A stretch of DNA of 64,000 nucleotides. Origin: Mixophyes australis (taxonomy: Eukaryota; Chordata; Amphibia; Anura; Limnodynastidae). Location of the stretch: the NCBI GenBank assembly GCA_036250195.1, contig JAVHZZ010000005.1, positions 68,259,505-68,323,504 on the forward strand, read 5' to 3'. The notes beneath the pieces were generated by a model. That model worked only from the letters and a program-made list of their open reading frames with translations. It did not search any database and was not told the DNA's origin. Made by a program: the position numbers and the translations under genes. Positions 1 through 12,713 of the stretch are shown in pieces. Within the stretch, counting starts at the first letter, position 1; each line of letters starts with the position of its first letter.

Positions 1-1112
1 ATGGTAGTTCCGCCACTGCTCCAGGGTCATACATGCACTGTACTTTCTACTACACAATGTCTGAGTTACGATTGGAATAAATATAATTGCACAGGAGTGT
101 GTTGTGTACTACACTGGTCTCTTCACAGCTGAAGTTCAACTCTAATTGAAAGCCTTAGGGCTGTGATTTCTGATCTTACCAGCTAAGTAGAGACCCAAAG
201 AACTACGAAGGTAACCATGGGAGCCATCTTTATGCGAGTATTGTTATTGGTTATGAAGGTTATTTAGTGCAGGGGTGATTTGAAGTAGAAAACCCCATTA
301 GTATTTTGCTTCAAGTTGGCCATAATTTTCAATATACAATGTGTATGCAGAGAAATCTTATGAATATATTAATTTGCGTTTTACAGTATAATGTTATCAG
401 ACGATAAGCTATTCTTGTACATAATATTACATTGCATTACTTATAGTAAATATCAGTCATGCTGCATTCTATTCCCAGTCACTGCATGTAGTTATGAGTA
501 CAGGAATGTTATTTGGGAATTTATTTACAACAATACTTACAAATGTTAGTTATATAGGATGCATCAGGATAATATATCCTATAATTGTAATATGAATAAA
601 TAAATTAAGAATGCTTAGGAGTGAGACTATACCTGTTCTAATGCTAACAGCACAATTAAGTAAGTAAATTATGTAAATTAGAAATGGATCTTATACTGGA
701 AGGACAACAATGAAAAAGATGCAAAAGAAATATGTTTATTTTACATATTTAACCCATATGCTATATCTAACCATTGGTTAGATACACTCTCAAGTGAGCG
801 CATCTAAGGAAAAGCTTATTGACCTGATTCTCCATTCTTGGTTGGCATAAATGCCCAGCCTCTGGAAGATGGAGTACTCGTCAGATGCGCTCTACTTGAG
901 AGAGTTTTTCAGCCAATGAAAAGTGAAGTTTAAAGTGTAATTAAAATTATTCTGCACTTGCTCATGAGTACACGAACATTTATGTGAAAGTCTGCCCTAA
1001 TTCCAGAAATAAACGGTCCTTTTAGCAGCATTACATGTTCATCTCCTTAACAGAAATTTGTATCTCTAACAATCAAGTATTCTATCCTCTGAGAGACATT
1101 ACGACAACTCTA

Positions 1113-1281
1113 AGGGGTATATTTAGTAAAGTGCAGGTTTCGAAAAGTGGAGATGTTGCCTATATCAGGTTCTAACTGTCATTTATTTAGTGCATTCTAC
1201 AAAATGACAGCTAGAATCTGATTGGTTGCTATAGGCATCATCTCCACTTTTTCAAACCCGCAGTTTAGTAAATCTAGCCTT
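1113..1281. mobile_element. Palindromic MITE, copy 1 (diverged)
   Basis: Two inverted arms of about 70 bases carry the blocks AAAGTGGAGATGTTGCCTAT and its complement around a short centre. It is the same family as the copies at 8618, 34326, 36538, 60750 and 63398. The left arm has lost a few bases near the CCAATCAGATTCT block, so this copy is older than the one at 8618. Well-kept sister copies have TTA target duplications, which suggests a Harbinger-type element. Confidence 0.85.
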
Positions 1282-1283
1282 AA

Positions 1284-1550
1284 GGGCCTGATCCTGAGTT
1301 AGGAGCAAAACAAAAAAAGGAACAAATTCGCACCTTAGCAAAACCATGTTGCATTGGAGAGAGAGGTAAATTTAAAATGTAGGGACAAATTTATAGTTGG
1401 GATAGGGCATGTCCTAGATCAATTTTACATTTCAGTGTAAAAATAAAGTTATCAAGTATTTTTGTGTAATTTATGTGCACTCCTTGCATTGTAACATGAT
1501 TTGTCTTGGAGCAAACTTTTTGCTTTACATCTAACTTAACATCAGGCCCA
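1284..1550. mobile_element. MITE family B, full copy
   Basis: The left end GGGCCTGATCCTGAGTTAGG and the right end (TAACTTAACATCAGGCCC) are inverted and imperfect. The inside contains TCAGTGTAAAAATAAAGTTA, which recurs at 27969, showing a dispersed family. Related ends flank the hAT element at 32837-35255. It has no coding capacity. The superfamily is not determined because no clean target duplication is visible. Confidence 0.7.
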
Positions 1551-2696
1551 TAGTCAGCAAACACCTGACACAGAAGGTGAATGTGTATAAAAATAAACAT
1601 ATATAAATCATTTTTAAATTAAAAAAAATTGAAGTAAAAACTCAATTGCCACATTGCTGCAGTTGGAGGTGAAGTTGAATGTACACAGTCGGTGCCTGGC
1701 TTAAGCAAACTGTGGACGGCCAGCTGATGTGGAACTACAAGTTCCAGCATGCCCTGTCAACCAAAGCCTGTGAGCCATTGCTGAAACTTACAACATCTGA
1801 AGGGCCACAAGTTGACCACCTCTGCTATGTACAGTCTTTCTGTTGTAAGACTTTCATGTTACAACTTTGTTAGATAAACCCAAAGACAGACTATCTATAT
1901 CCATTTCAGAAAGGGAACTTGCAGTACAAGAATATTAAACTCATACTCCTGTTTGGTTTGTATAACTAGCAAATAACATATTTTAATGGTGTTCTTTCAC
2001 AGCTATTCCACTGACTTCTGGTTTCTGTGTATTCCCCTCAACACAAAATAAATGATTACTGAATGCATATACACACACATGCACACATTTGTGTTGTTTC
2101 CCAAACAAGAATGAATATATACAATGCAGGGAAATGAAATACACAAAAAAATCCATAAATAAAATATTTTACAAGGCCAAGTTTTATTACATTTCTTGTG
2201 GGACTTCTTTATTTAACAGAATGATTTGTAGAAGACTTCAATGTGGTAATTAGAAGCCACATTTGAACTATTAGTGGTATTTAATGTGTATTATCATTGT
2301 TAGTGATTAAAGTAACTGTAAAAAAGCAAGATAATTCTACTGCACATTATTTACAAGGCTATTACTGATTAATTTGGTCATTTATCAGAAAATCAAATAC
2401 TGCACAAATGGAAGCCCTTTGTAAAATTTGGAACAAAAGGGGTCCTCATTAAATATACAATGTTCTCAGAGCCACAGGGATGATCACTTCCTCAATTAAA
2501 ACCTAATTTTGCAGTTAACGCAGCAACTTAAAACATGAAAAAGCATTAATGTGAAAACTCAAGTGTCAGTTCATATTGAGGAAAGATAAGGAGTTTTCAT
2601 TGCCTGGCATAAGTTCTACTATGACAAAATGATCTCTCTCAAAGTTTGTGGCATTGTATTATATATACAAAGAATATCAAAAACGTCATGATGAAC

Positions 2697-3110
2697 AGTG
2701 GTACGATGGTTAGCACTGCTGCTTCACATCGCTGTGACTATGGCTTTAAATCTGACCAGCACAATAGCTGTGTGGACTTTGTATGTCTGGGCACAATGGT
2801 GAATTAGTGGTTAGCACTTTTGCCTCACAGCACTGGGGTCATGAGTCCAATTCCCGACCATGGCCTTATTTGTGTGGAATTTGTATGTTCTCCCCATGTC
2901 TGCGTGGGTTTCTTCCAGGTGCTCCAGTTTCCTTCCACACTTCAAAAACATACTGATAGGTTAATTGGCTGCTATTAAAACTGACTCTAGTCTCTCTCTG
3001 TCTGTGTGTGTGTGGCACGTGTATATGTTAAAGAGCTTAAACTGTAAGCTCCAATGGGGCAGGGATTGATGTGAGTTCGCTGTACAGCGCTGTGGAATTA
3101 GTGGCGCTAG

Positions 3111-3115
<5 letters not shown>
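2697..3115 (+). mobile_element. tRNA-derived SINE with L2-like tail
   Basis: A partial head (2697-2790, GGTTAGCACTGCTGCTTCAC) is followed by a fuller copy from about 2795. That copy has a pol III-type head (GTGGTTAGCAC and a degenerate B box around GAGTCCAATTCCCGACC), the conserved core TGTTCTCCCCATGTCTGCGT, and a tail TGTACAGCGCTGTGGAATTA. The tail resembles the 3' end of the L2 LINE at 41,800 in this window, the usual sign of a SINE mobilised by that LINE. Two heads in a row suggest insertion of one copy beside another. Core and tail match SINEs I know from fish and amphibians; the exact family name is uncertain. Confidence 0.85.
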
Positions 3116-3191
<76 letters not shown>

Positions 3192-3235
3192 TATATATAT
3201 ATAGATATTATATATATAAGATGATGATGATGATG
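3116..3235. repeat. (TA)n tract and (GAT)n at SINE tail
   Basis: About 100 bases of nearly pure TA, interrupted by GATA variants, run into five GAT units. The tract begins at the end of the SINE tail, where relatives have an ATATAAATAAATGATGAT ending, so it probably grew from that tail. Confidence 0.95.
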
Positions 3236-3432
3236 TTCTCACTGTGTTTGTGTTGGTTTCCTCTGTGTACTCTGGTTTCCTCCCACACTCCAGGTGGATT
3301 AATTAGCTTTGCATGTTAGGAAACTAAGACTTAGATACAATGGGGGCAGCGAGTTATATGAATGATCCAATATCCCCTGGAAAGCACTTTGTAAATATGA
3401 CGGCAGTATATATAAATAAATGACAATACATA
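3236..3432 (+). mobile_element. SINE fragment, core and tail
   Basis: This contains the SINE core block GGTTTCCTCCCACACTCCAG and a degraded tail with AAGCACTTTGTAAATATG and TATATAAATAAATGACAATA. It follows the GAT tract of the preceding SINE directly and is more diverged. The head is missing. Confidence 0.7.
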
Positions 3433-5659
3433 ATTATGCTCTTATGTCAAATTTAAACACTGCCATGTATATTTGGAATATTTACAATGTGCAATATAAG
3501 GCATTTTAACCTACAGACACTGCCCACTCTGAGTAGTACACTCTGTTAATAAGAGGAGCTAAAGGATAATTACACTTTTCGCAAATTTATGTAATCTAGG
3601 ATATTTAGGACTCAAGCATTTTAATAAATTAAGGTCCACCTTAGATTTACCAACTAAGATGTAGCTATAACTGCCCACTGTACGATCAGTGACATACTGG
3701 TTGCTAATAAGACACCTATATCTTAAACTGAGCAACTCAATGCCTCATCGTTCATCAAATGTTGATTTTTTTTTCTAACTACTGAATGGGGATTTTGGAA
3801 GTCGGTGATGTTGAGTGAATATGATTGTGATGGGTGGTTTATATATTGCACCTGACTGCAGAGATTTTTCTGGCAACCAGAGGAACCCAGGATCAGCCAG
3901 TGTATTGGTGCAGTTACCTAATTGTAGCAGGGCTGGTAATCTAAAAAAGCGGGAGCAGTAGATGAATAGAAGCAAATAACTAGGGTGTAAGAGTTACAGA
4001 TTATGGAACGTGAAATGATATTGGACTTATTCTTTAGGAACAGACTTTTATGACAATCCATCCTACAAGACTCCATTGGAAATCTTATATTTTTAATCAG
4101 GTTTCACATACAAGAAACAATGTAATTGTCATAGGGACTCCTCAGGGTCTTAGTATTTATTTGTACAGTGACCCTTTGGCTCACCTGATTACTATATTAT
4201 TGACTTAATTTTCTGTTTTTGGTGGTGCAATGATAAATAACGATGGTATGTGAGATGTTATTCTAATCAACAAAGGTTGTTAAAGGATGGCTTATATGCC
4301 ATCTACAACTGCCCGTAATCATGTACCAACTAACCTAGGTGGCATTAACCCCATGAGTTAAGCTAAAATCAAGGAAGAAAACAAAGTATAAAAACAAATA
4401 AACACCTTACATGATAAATACTCTGATATTATGTACTATTTTGAGATTCAAATATGTATGTTGTATTCAGTGAAAATACTAATGTTTCCATGGATTTTGC
4501 TATATAATAATTTACATATAACCATTACTTGTTTGGATTAAAGGAAGTGCTCATTTTGAAATTAATAACATTTCTGACCTGCATGTTTAAATCTAAAAAA
4601 ACAATTTATTTTTTTGTACATAACATTACTTTTTTTATCTTCCATATATGCTTTTCAGCAAGCTAGCTCTATAATCAGATAGAGTTGTTTACTTTCATTT
4701 CTTCTGGATAAGAAATGGCTTGGCAGTCATCTCTGCAACAGATACAACTGAACCAGTGTAAATAACCAACTGTACTTTGTTATAAAGACATGACAAAGTA
4801 GTTAATAAAGCTCCAGCATAGTATGTACAAGCCAACAAATGAAAGTTATATAAATGTCAACAACCTATTTAGAAGTGAATCTCTGATGACAAATATGTAA
4901 TAATTATTATTAAAGCTAAAAATCCTATATTCCCATTTTGGGAGGTAATTCATTTTAGACTTTCCAAGTGTGCAGTGTATGTTGTGTCATGTGACTCATC
5001 TGACTGCATACACAACACACTGAAAATAGAGCAAGCCTTGGGATCATCCATCCTGATGCCAGCAAACCTGCTCTTTTCACATACCACACATTAATATACA
5101 TTTTGTTCAATGACAGTGGCTTTACATTACATTACTGTATACCAAAAAAAGAAAAAGAAATAAAAAAAAAAGACATGAATTTGGATAAGGAAGTATGTAT
5201 ATGAAAATCCTTGTACCAGAGTAGAGGTAGGCAACACGTAGCTCACCAGCCGCAGTAAAACTACAGTCAACGCATAACACTTAGCAAAGGATTAATAGCA
5301 ACAAATGACATAATGGAAAAGCTGGGTTTTAAATTTGCAACAAAGTGTTCAGTAGCAAAGTTAGCAAACATTACGCTCTATGGAAAGAATATTAAAAATG
5401 TGAAGTTAGTTCTAGATGGTATTCAAGGAAAACTCTAATGCAACTAGTTCTAAATCAGTTTATTTTACAATGCAGCCTCAAACCATTTCTGTAGAAATGT
5501 TGCTAAAATTCCATTATATATTGCTTGACCCACAAGCAGATAGACAGTTGTATCTCAAGGAGAAGAATCTGTACAGCACTGGCCTGATTTATATCCTAAA
5601 TATTACTAAGCATTATACAAAACAAAACACAGATGAAAAAAGTTTTACGGCATAGTTAC

Positions 5660-6114
5660 CTGAGTTCGGTTGAAAGCCACACGTGCAAATACGGCCTGTG
5701 AAATTCCTGCTCGTTTCAATTCATCACGTACCCACTGATAGATATCGGAAGACACCTCTGTGTTGGGTGAGACTTGTTGCTCCATAGGCTTGTTGATGGA
5801 TCTACTGACAGGAGGGGGGTGGTTCAAGTACTGTTGGTTTAAGGACTGCTGGGCTAAAAGTCTATTCACTGCGTATTGCTGGTTCAATAACTGAGCCATC
5901 ACCAGCTGCTGATTTACTAACTGAGGGCTGATGGGAGTAGATACAAGTCCTGGATGTAAGTTGGGGAGCGGTGTCCGAACAGTCGGCTGACTGCTGAGAG
6001 AATGCTGTACTGGGGATGGAGGACTTTCAGGAGTGTTACCCGGACCAGGCTGCTGACCAAAGTTCACATGATTTGAATTTTGTTGAGATAATTCAGACAG
6101 ATCTTCCATGTCAA
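5660..6114 (-). CDS. SATB1: SATB1 coding exon: linker and start of CUT1
   Basis: SATB1 is a nuclear chromatin organiser that binds AT-rich base-unpairing regions. This 455-base exon completes codon 251 and encodes residues to 402, ending in phase 0 at FNRTQ. It reads [12 protein letters not shown], then a Pro/Ser-rich stretch, a Gln-rich segment ([20 protein letters not shown]) and the first part of the CUT1 DNA-binding domain ([16 protein letters not shown]). The acceptor is ttgtag|TTGAC and the donor is CTCAG|gtaac. An ATG inside (6109) opens a long frame, but splicing makes it internal. Residues 252-255 read DMED where human SATB1, from memory, has EMDS, moving the P1 aspartate of the known caspase-6 site. 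The homology is unmistakable; the next exon is outside the window. Confidence 0.98.
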
Positions 6115-7186
6115 CTACAAAGAACAGAAATATATAAATATCTAGAGTGCTTTACAATTAATTATAATATGCAAGTGACATTAAAGTGTAGCAGTGTGTC
6201 ATTTCTATACTTTGAATTGATTTTTCTAATTGCATAGAAAAAGTGACTTGCGAAGTCCTAACTGTATAATACGAACTGTATTCTATCGGAAAAACCCACC
6301 AGACTATTAGGTCACCTAATGCTGTGGCCTTCTGTGAGTATACTGCCTCTGCCTTCTAAGATCCTTAAAGAATACCATAGCAAATGCTTCTTTGCCTCAT
6401 GAAGCAAAATAGAAATAGCATTGTAAAACTATACTAAGGCTCTGGATAATTATAGTACAAATGATACACAAGCCACCCTAGAGACATATGACTTTAGACA
6501 TGATCAAAATATTAAGCCATATTTTTGGCCAATATAATGCAGCATAAGTATGTCATCTGGCACATTAGAATATATTTTTTAATGGCTATGGGGTCATTGA
6601 ATTAATACAACACTGACCTTGTATCTGAAAAGTTCAAATAACTGATGAGCCAAATTCAAAATAGATTTTGGCATTGAGCAGCATATCTGATTAATTCTGC
6701 TTTGGGATAGTTCTAGAGGCAAAGTTTAACCTTTATTAAATTAAAAATTTTCTCTATACACACAGAATGGTTGTGTGCATTCAGATTTTAATTGGCACAA
6801 CAGAATGTACACTCTCCTAATCTGGATTACACATCACAAGTGATTATAATAACATGCATTTGAGTACATCAGTGTCAAACACAGGATTATAAACAAGATC
6901 TGGCCATGTATACGTAGATGACCATACTAATCTGAATGGCATTTAAATATTAAAAATGACTGTTACAATTTATGTGTGGAAACTTTTAATATTTTTACTT
7001 ACTAGTTATACTGTAACAAAGTATGTTTTTTACTCTTGGGACATTTAGTGGCCAAATCAATTTTCAGCAATGTGCGGCTGAACAAAACCGTGATGTTCCC
7101 CCACGCATATATTTCTGGTTACTATGGTATTCAACATCATGTGTTTATTCACACTCTATGAGGGGTGAGGCAAAATCTGCCTCTTA

Positions 7187-7391
7187 GGGGCAGATTCAAT
7201 TCCCTAAATATCCACCCGAGGTGCCTCCAGAACGGCTGCCAGACACCTCGCATGGATATTTTTTGACAGATGCAACTCTGATTTTTACTCGCACCCCATA
7301 GATGTGCGAGCAAAACTCAGTTACTTTTTACCGTAAAAAAAAGTGCATCCGCAATGTTCTTAGGAACATCTCGGACAATTGAATTTGCCTC
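7187..7391. mobile_element. Harbinger-like MITE with TTA target duplication
   Basis: The ends are inverted: GGGGCAGATTCAATT on the left and CAATTGAATTTGCCTC on the right. Both flanks carry TTA (7184-7186 and 7392-7394), the typical three-base PIF/Harbinger target duplication. The 205-base element has no coding frame. The element at 59504 has similar ends (GGGGCATATTCAATTG), suggesting one group. Confidence 0.8.
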
Positions 7392-8617
7392 TTAGAATGT
7401 AATAGGAACAAATGTACAAAAAACAATTATTTAACTGTAACATAACCAATGCTTGTACGCAGTGAAAATGCTACAGCCAATACAAAGTATATCACTACGT
7501 ATAGTGTCTTCCTTCAGTGAAAATACCAAATACATTTTGTTGCACGCTGAACAAGTTTGTTGTATTAAAAACTACTTTTACATTGTAATTGCACAAGAGC
7601 ATTGGTTACCCCTAAACACAATTTTTACGACATGGTTATAAATTGAATACATGAAATGCTCGAGGCAATTATGCCTACAGTGGAAGACAGCTTTCAAAGA
7701 CGTTAATGCTGATAGTTTCAGGGACAAAGTCTAATAATAAAGAACTATCTGGGAATTATTGATACTGAAGATTTTTTTCCACCAGTTCTTAGGGTAATTG
7801 TGAAAACCCACAATCCTATAATTTTGTCATGGAAATTCACAATAAAACTGAAAATCTCTTTTTGGTCAAAGCAAGTATGTTTATAAACAATGATGAACAA
7901 TTATACAGATAAAATCTATGACATCTACACAATAAATTCAGAAATATAGTAAAGCCGTCTGAATACAAGCCTTTTTTTTTTTACATGTTTTTAAGTAAAG
8001 GGGCTCTTTAAATTTCAGAGAATGCAAATCATTTGGTGTAATAAAACTAGGTATAGGCCCGACTAGGGAGCACATTCCAGCGAAATACATAGATTATCTC
8101 ACGCTGATAACGCAAAATAATACTAATAACTAAGAAACAGTGCGGTGGTTTCATTTAAAGGGCTAATTTGACTATATGGATAATTTCTTTGCTCTAGAAT
8201 TAGAAACAGCTAAAATCTCAGCACTTTCATCTTTGCCAAAACAATTGAAAAGGCAATGTTGAAATAGGGTGTTTAGACAAAGAGCACTATAATTTACATG
8301 CCACGGCAAGAGACATCTATTAAATACATGTATAATCCAAAAATAAGCCATGGCTGACAAATGTATTTTACAAAGTACATGTTTTAGAGATCACAGCATG
8401 TTTCTTAAAAAACACTCACAAAACTTTTTTTTTTTTTCACAGTGTATTGGGGGAATTCAATTAGCCACAAGCTGCCACTGGACATCACCCACATTGCCAG
8501 CTAATACGGTACAGAAATATCCACTCCTTTTCCCTCGTATCTCTATTAAATATGAGCAGAGATTTTAGTAAAAACTCAGATAAGATGTGTCTTTCAGGAC
8601 CGTTCCAGAGACACTTA

Positions 8618-8792
8618 GGGCTAGATTTAGTAAGCTGCAGGTTTGAAAAAGTGGGGATGTTGCCTATAGCAACCAATCAGATTCTAGCTGTCATTTTGTA
8701 GAAGGTACTAAATAAATGAAAGCTAGAATCTGATTGGTTGCTATAGGCAACATCCCCACTTTTTCAAACCCGCAGCTTAGTAAATCTAGCCC
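8618..8792. mobile_element. Palindromic MITE, copy 2 (well preserved)
   Basis: This 175-base element is almost a perfect inverted repeat. It starts GGGCTAGATTTAGTAAGCTG and ends with the complement, with a short centre (TGTAGAAGGTACTAAATAAA). TTA is duplicated at 8615-8617 and 8793-8795. The arms carry CCAATCAGATTCTAGCTGTC. As RNA it would fold into one long hairpin. Confidence 0.93.
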
Positions 8793-9477
8793 TTAGCGTC
8801 ACCTTGCGACAAATTGAATTCCCTTCTCTGTGTTATACTTCATGGAAACAGAGACTTTGGTTGCATCTACACATTATTGTATCATTAGCTTGTGTGTTAA
8901 AACTACACTATCATCTAAAGTGGAGAACATTTCTGTTTACCACATTACAATGGCTGCAGAACAATATTTCTGACTGCAACATCTCATTGGTCCTCTGGCT
9001 CACACACCCACTCCAAAATGTCATTTGGATTTATGTTGAGTCTGTGAGGTTAACCGCTGAGCCTGTGGGGAAAAAAGGCTGCTGGAAGCAGTGCCCTGAG
9101 CAGTGGATAGAGGGCAGATCTGTAATGCTGGTGGTAGTGCAGCTTTAAAGGGCAACAGAAAGATACATAGCAAATAAAGCTAAGAGCCAATTAGTGTATA
9201 TGAATTTTAGGAGTGAAAAGCTTTTTCTCAGGATGTCATATAGCACATGATTAAGATGAAAAGTACACACAACGGTATTACCATTAATAAACCATTAGCT
9301 TTGCTCTACACACTTTTTATATATAAATAAACCATCCTTTAGCTAGTTATACTAGGACAGCAAGTTTGTAGCTTTGACTCCACTAAGGTGTTTGCCTAAG
9401 TTTAATCAAAACTATTTTTTTTGTACACAACTCACTGATTAGAGTAAATTAAAAACAAAAATTGGACAACGGAATTA

Positions 9478-9645
<168 letters not shown>

Positions 9646-11825
9646 CTACACACAAAAAGAAAAAGAAAACCAATTGAAGCTAATAACATAAAAAATGTCA
9701 ATATGACAACTTTTCAGAGGCATAATAAATGAGCTTCTAACCAATAAAAAAAATTGCCATATACAATATGTAATACACAACTGCCGCAATGTACAAAAAT
9801 AAATCGTGGTAGGTATGCAGTTTGTATGGTTTCTAGTGCCCACAACAATACAGGCAAGTGTGAACAAATATATTTAAAGTACTTCAATGGCATGTATTGT
9901 AATGTCAATATCACTCCAATGAAATCCAAATAATTCCAAATACACAGCTATGTACAACAATATACCAGTTTCACCACAATATACACATTTACAAGTCAAT
10001 GGCTATCTATATGCAACTACAAGAGGAACAATTACTTTTTAGTTCAAACTGAACAAAAGTGTAATTCTGGTAGACATGATAGGGGACAACAATACAAACT
10101 GGTGATAAGTAGCAGTTCAAAAAGTGCTGTAATCCGTGGCATGCAGACATTTTCTTGTTTTATAAAATAAACTAGAAGAATGGCAGGTTGTGGCCGGTTT
10201 TGCACAGTTACTTCTTTTCATGAATGCTTTCCAACATAACTTTGCAACCGTCCAGGAAAATTGGCCAAAGAGACAAGCGTGGATTTTGGGCAATGGATTG
10301 AACAGGAAGCTCATAGACTACATAAGGGCATAACTACTAGCTACAGGTATTATGTTCTGCCTGAAACCTGTAGATATTGTTATCTCCTAATAAGCTAAGT
10401 GTAGCCGTTACTAAATCCCTACATTATAGAATACAAATAAACCTACAACAATCAAACTGTTTAAAATAACTCATTCTGCGCAATAGGTGAACGTAAGAAT
10501 ATTTTCATGGAATATAACCAGTACTAGTTAATAAATGGGTGGAGATGTTTGCATGAAAATAATGTATTTGGGTTGGGTTTTGTCAGTTGGTTTTTTTTTG
10601 TTTTTTTTAATACCGTTCAGCAAAGCAAAATAATTACACAAAAAAAACAAACAAAAAAAACAAACATATTTACAAATCTGGTTTACTAGTGTTTAAAGAT
10701 TTCAAGCTCTACAAAGTAGAGAGGGCAACGACAAACAGCTTATTTACACAATTATCTAAATACGATTAAACAGCTGATGGACAAATATTAAACTCGAAAA
10801 TGTATAGTCATTTCAGCTTAATGTAATCCTCTCTCTGTAAACACCCAAGATGATTTTTTTCCCAACCAGAACAGTCCTGACATCTCATAAGCCTAAGGGT
10901 GAATAGCAAGAGATTGTTTTCGATAGTTATAAATATTCAAGAGACATGCAGACCATCTGCTTTCATAATACAGGTAAAGAAAGGCTGAAATGGAGAACAC
11001 TTTGCAAAATGGTTCTTAGCAAAGTCTTCTTCCCTTCCGAAAATTTAAAGACAGATGTCAAACCTGTTTAAACAGTGTAATCTGGACATAACTAAAAGCA
11101 ATATTTCTCCTGTATCACGGGCTTCGATGCTTTTTCCATCTGTGTGGCTACAAATTTCTACGCCATACACATAATAATTTAGAATGGGAAATTATATGGG
11201 TCTGTAAAACCAAAACTTTAGCACCTTGCATGTCAATGTGTGACAGCTTGAGGTAATAGATCTAAAAACATAGCCCAAAAACAAAATATAGCAAATGTAT
11301 ATTTACCCATGCACCCATTTATATGCATGCAAATTGTGTAGTTTATTGGTATTACATGCCTGCCTAGTTCTCACTCAAAAATGCCACAATGGTACTTTGT
11401 AATGGCTTATCCTCTGCATTGTTCTCCTGTGTGTAGTTGCAATACCAAGAAAAGAATTTATACTCAAACTGAAATCATTGGTCATGTTTAATCAGTGGAC
11501 ACTAAACCAGAGGTCAAGCATATGCAAAATGCCAGGTAAACAAATGATTGATGTTCATTCCTTCATTATAGCACACAGTGTGCCAGTTATGTCTTCTGTC
11601 TAACAGGCGTGTACAGCACTGTACCGTTCAAAGGTTTGCTTTATCATTTAACTACCTTACTTAAATCTCTGACCAATGGACAATCCCCAGGGCCACATCC
11701 CTAATTGCACATTATTGAAGAGTTTATTTCAAAATTACATTATACATCAATTCAAATACAGAATACATAAAATTGGGAGGTGTTGTCTATTATTGTAGAA
11801 AAATCTACAACAGTATCTTGCATAA

Positions 11826-12020
11826 TGGGACAGCCTAATGGCACAATGGTTAGCATTGCTGAACACCGGGTTCATGGGTTCGATTCCAAATAAGGCCCTT
11901 TCTGTGTGGACTTTCTATACTCTCTCCTCGTGTAAGCACTCATGGGACAGGGACTACTGTGAACGATTATATATTCTCTGTATAGCCCTGCGTAATAGGA
12001 TTGGTGCTAAACAAAAACAT
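11826..12020 (+). mobile_element. tRNA-derived SINE fragment with internal deletion
   Basis: The head is well kept: GGCACAATGGTTAGCATTGC, then B-box-like GGGTTCATGGGTTCGATTCC. The core is shortened (CTGTGTGGACTTTCTATACT), and a degraded L2-like tail follows (CTGTATAGCCCTGCGTAATA). It belongs to the same family as the SINE at 2697. Confidence 0.85.
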
Positions 12021-12386
12021 ATACAAATGAAAAAGAACAATAATAATGAGAAGACAATCAAAGACATGCCCATGTGCTGATTACCTACAGCATATATCCA
12101 CCTTAGAAGTGAATGCTGCTTATTTAAACCATTGGCAGAAAATGCATTGTTCGGTAAACTGCACCTAAACATACATTTACCCTGACAAACATAAATAGCT
12201 ACTATCATTAATTATACTGCTGATGGAGAGGAGTACACTATAATTGTAAAATACCAAAGCAAACATTATTTTAATTAATGTTATAAGATGAGGCTTAGCA
12301 AATAGAAGGGAACATTTTAACTGACTCATGTGCAAAACTTTTTCCCATAGTTACAGCCAGGTGGAAGAAAGAAAAAAGTGTAATAA

Positions 12387-12390
<4 letters not shown>

Positions 12391-12448
<58 letters not shown>
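12391..12448. repeat. (TA)n microsatellite
   Basis: Twenty-nine pure TA units followed by AAATAAATAAATAAG. It lies in the 6-kb SATB1 intron. Confidence 0.97.
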
Positions 12449-12455
<7 letters not shown>

Positions 12456-12536
12456 ATAAATAAGTATAAACATTGATACTATGTAGTGAAACCAAAAAAG
12501 AAAAATAACATTTTTAAGAATTTATACAATCAGTTC

Positions 12537-12713
12537 CAAATAATAATAATAATAATAATACAATTATAGATTGTAAGCTTGCGAGCAGAGAACTCTAACC
12601 TCTCTGCCTCTCTACATTACCCAGTATTGTTTTATTACTGTGTTTTTCCCCAATTGTAAAGCACTATGGAATATGCTGGAACTATATAAATATATGATGA
12701 TAATGACAAACGA
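12537..12713 (+). mobile_element. L2-like LINE 3' tail
   Basis: An AAT microsatellite is followed by GATTGTAAGCTTGCGAGCAG, a short pyrimidine-rich stretch, TGTAAAGCACTATGGAATAT and ACTATATAAATATATGATGA. The order (GATTGTAAGCTC-type block, then GCGCTGCGGAAT-type block, then ATAAATAA and a short repeat) is the L2 3' end also seen at 41640-41893. Confidence 0.7.

Larger units (their letters stand above)
1..5659 (-). other. SATB1: SATB1 intron downstream of the CUT1-start exon (partial)
   Basis: This is the intron after the exon ending at 5660, whose donor reads CAG|gtaac on the minus strand. No continuation of CUT1 (residues after FNRTQ) could be read on the minus strand down to position 1, so the next exon lies outside the window. 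The intron holds a palindromic MITE, a second MITE, two SINE pieces and a long TA tract, listed separately. I see nothing recognisable in 1-1112, 1551-2690 or 3433-5659 beyond AT-rich sequence. Confidence 0.85.

Noticed and set aside
2961..3242. Tyr-Ile repeat proteins at the TA tracts (also 12295, 17573, 18998)
   Set aside because: Pure translation of TA microsatellites.
11154..11300. Possible extra SATB1 exon in the 6-kb intron
   Set aside because: The flanking exons already join in frame with no missing SATB1 residues.
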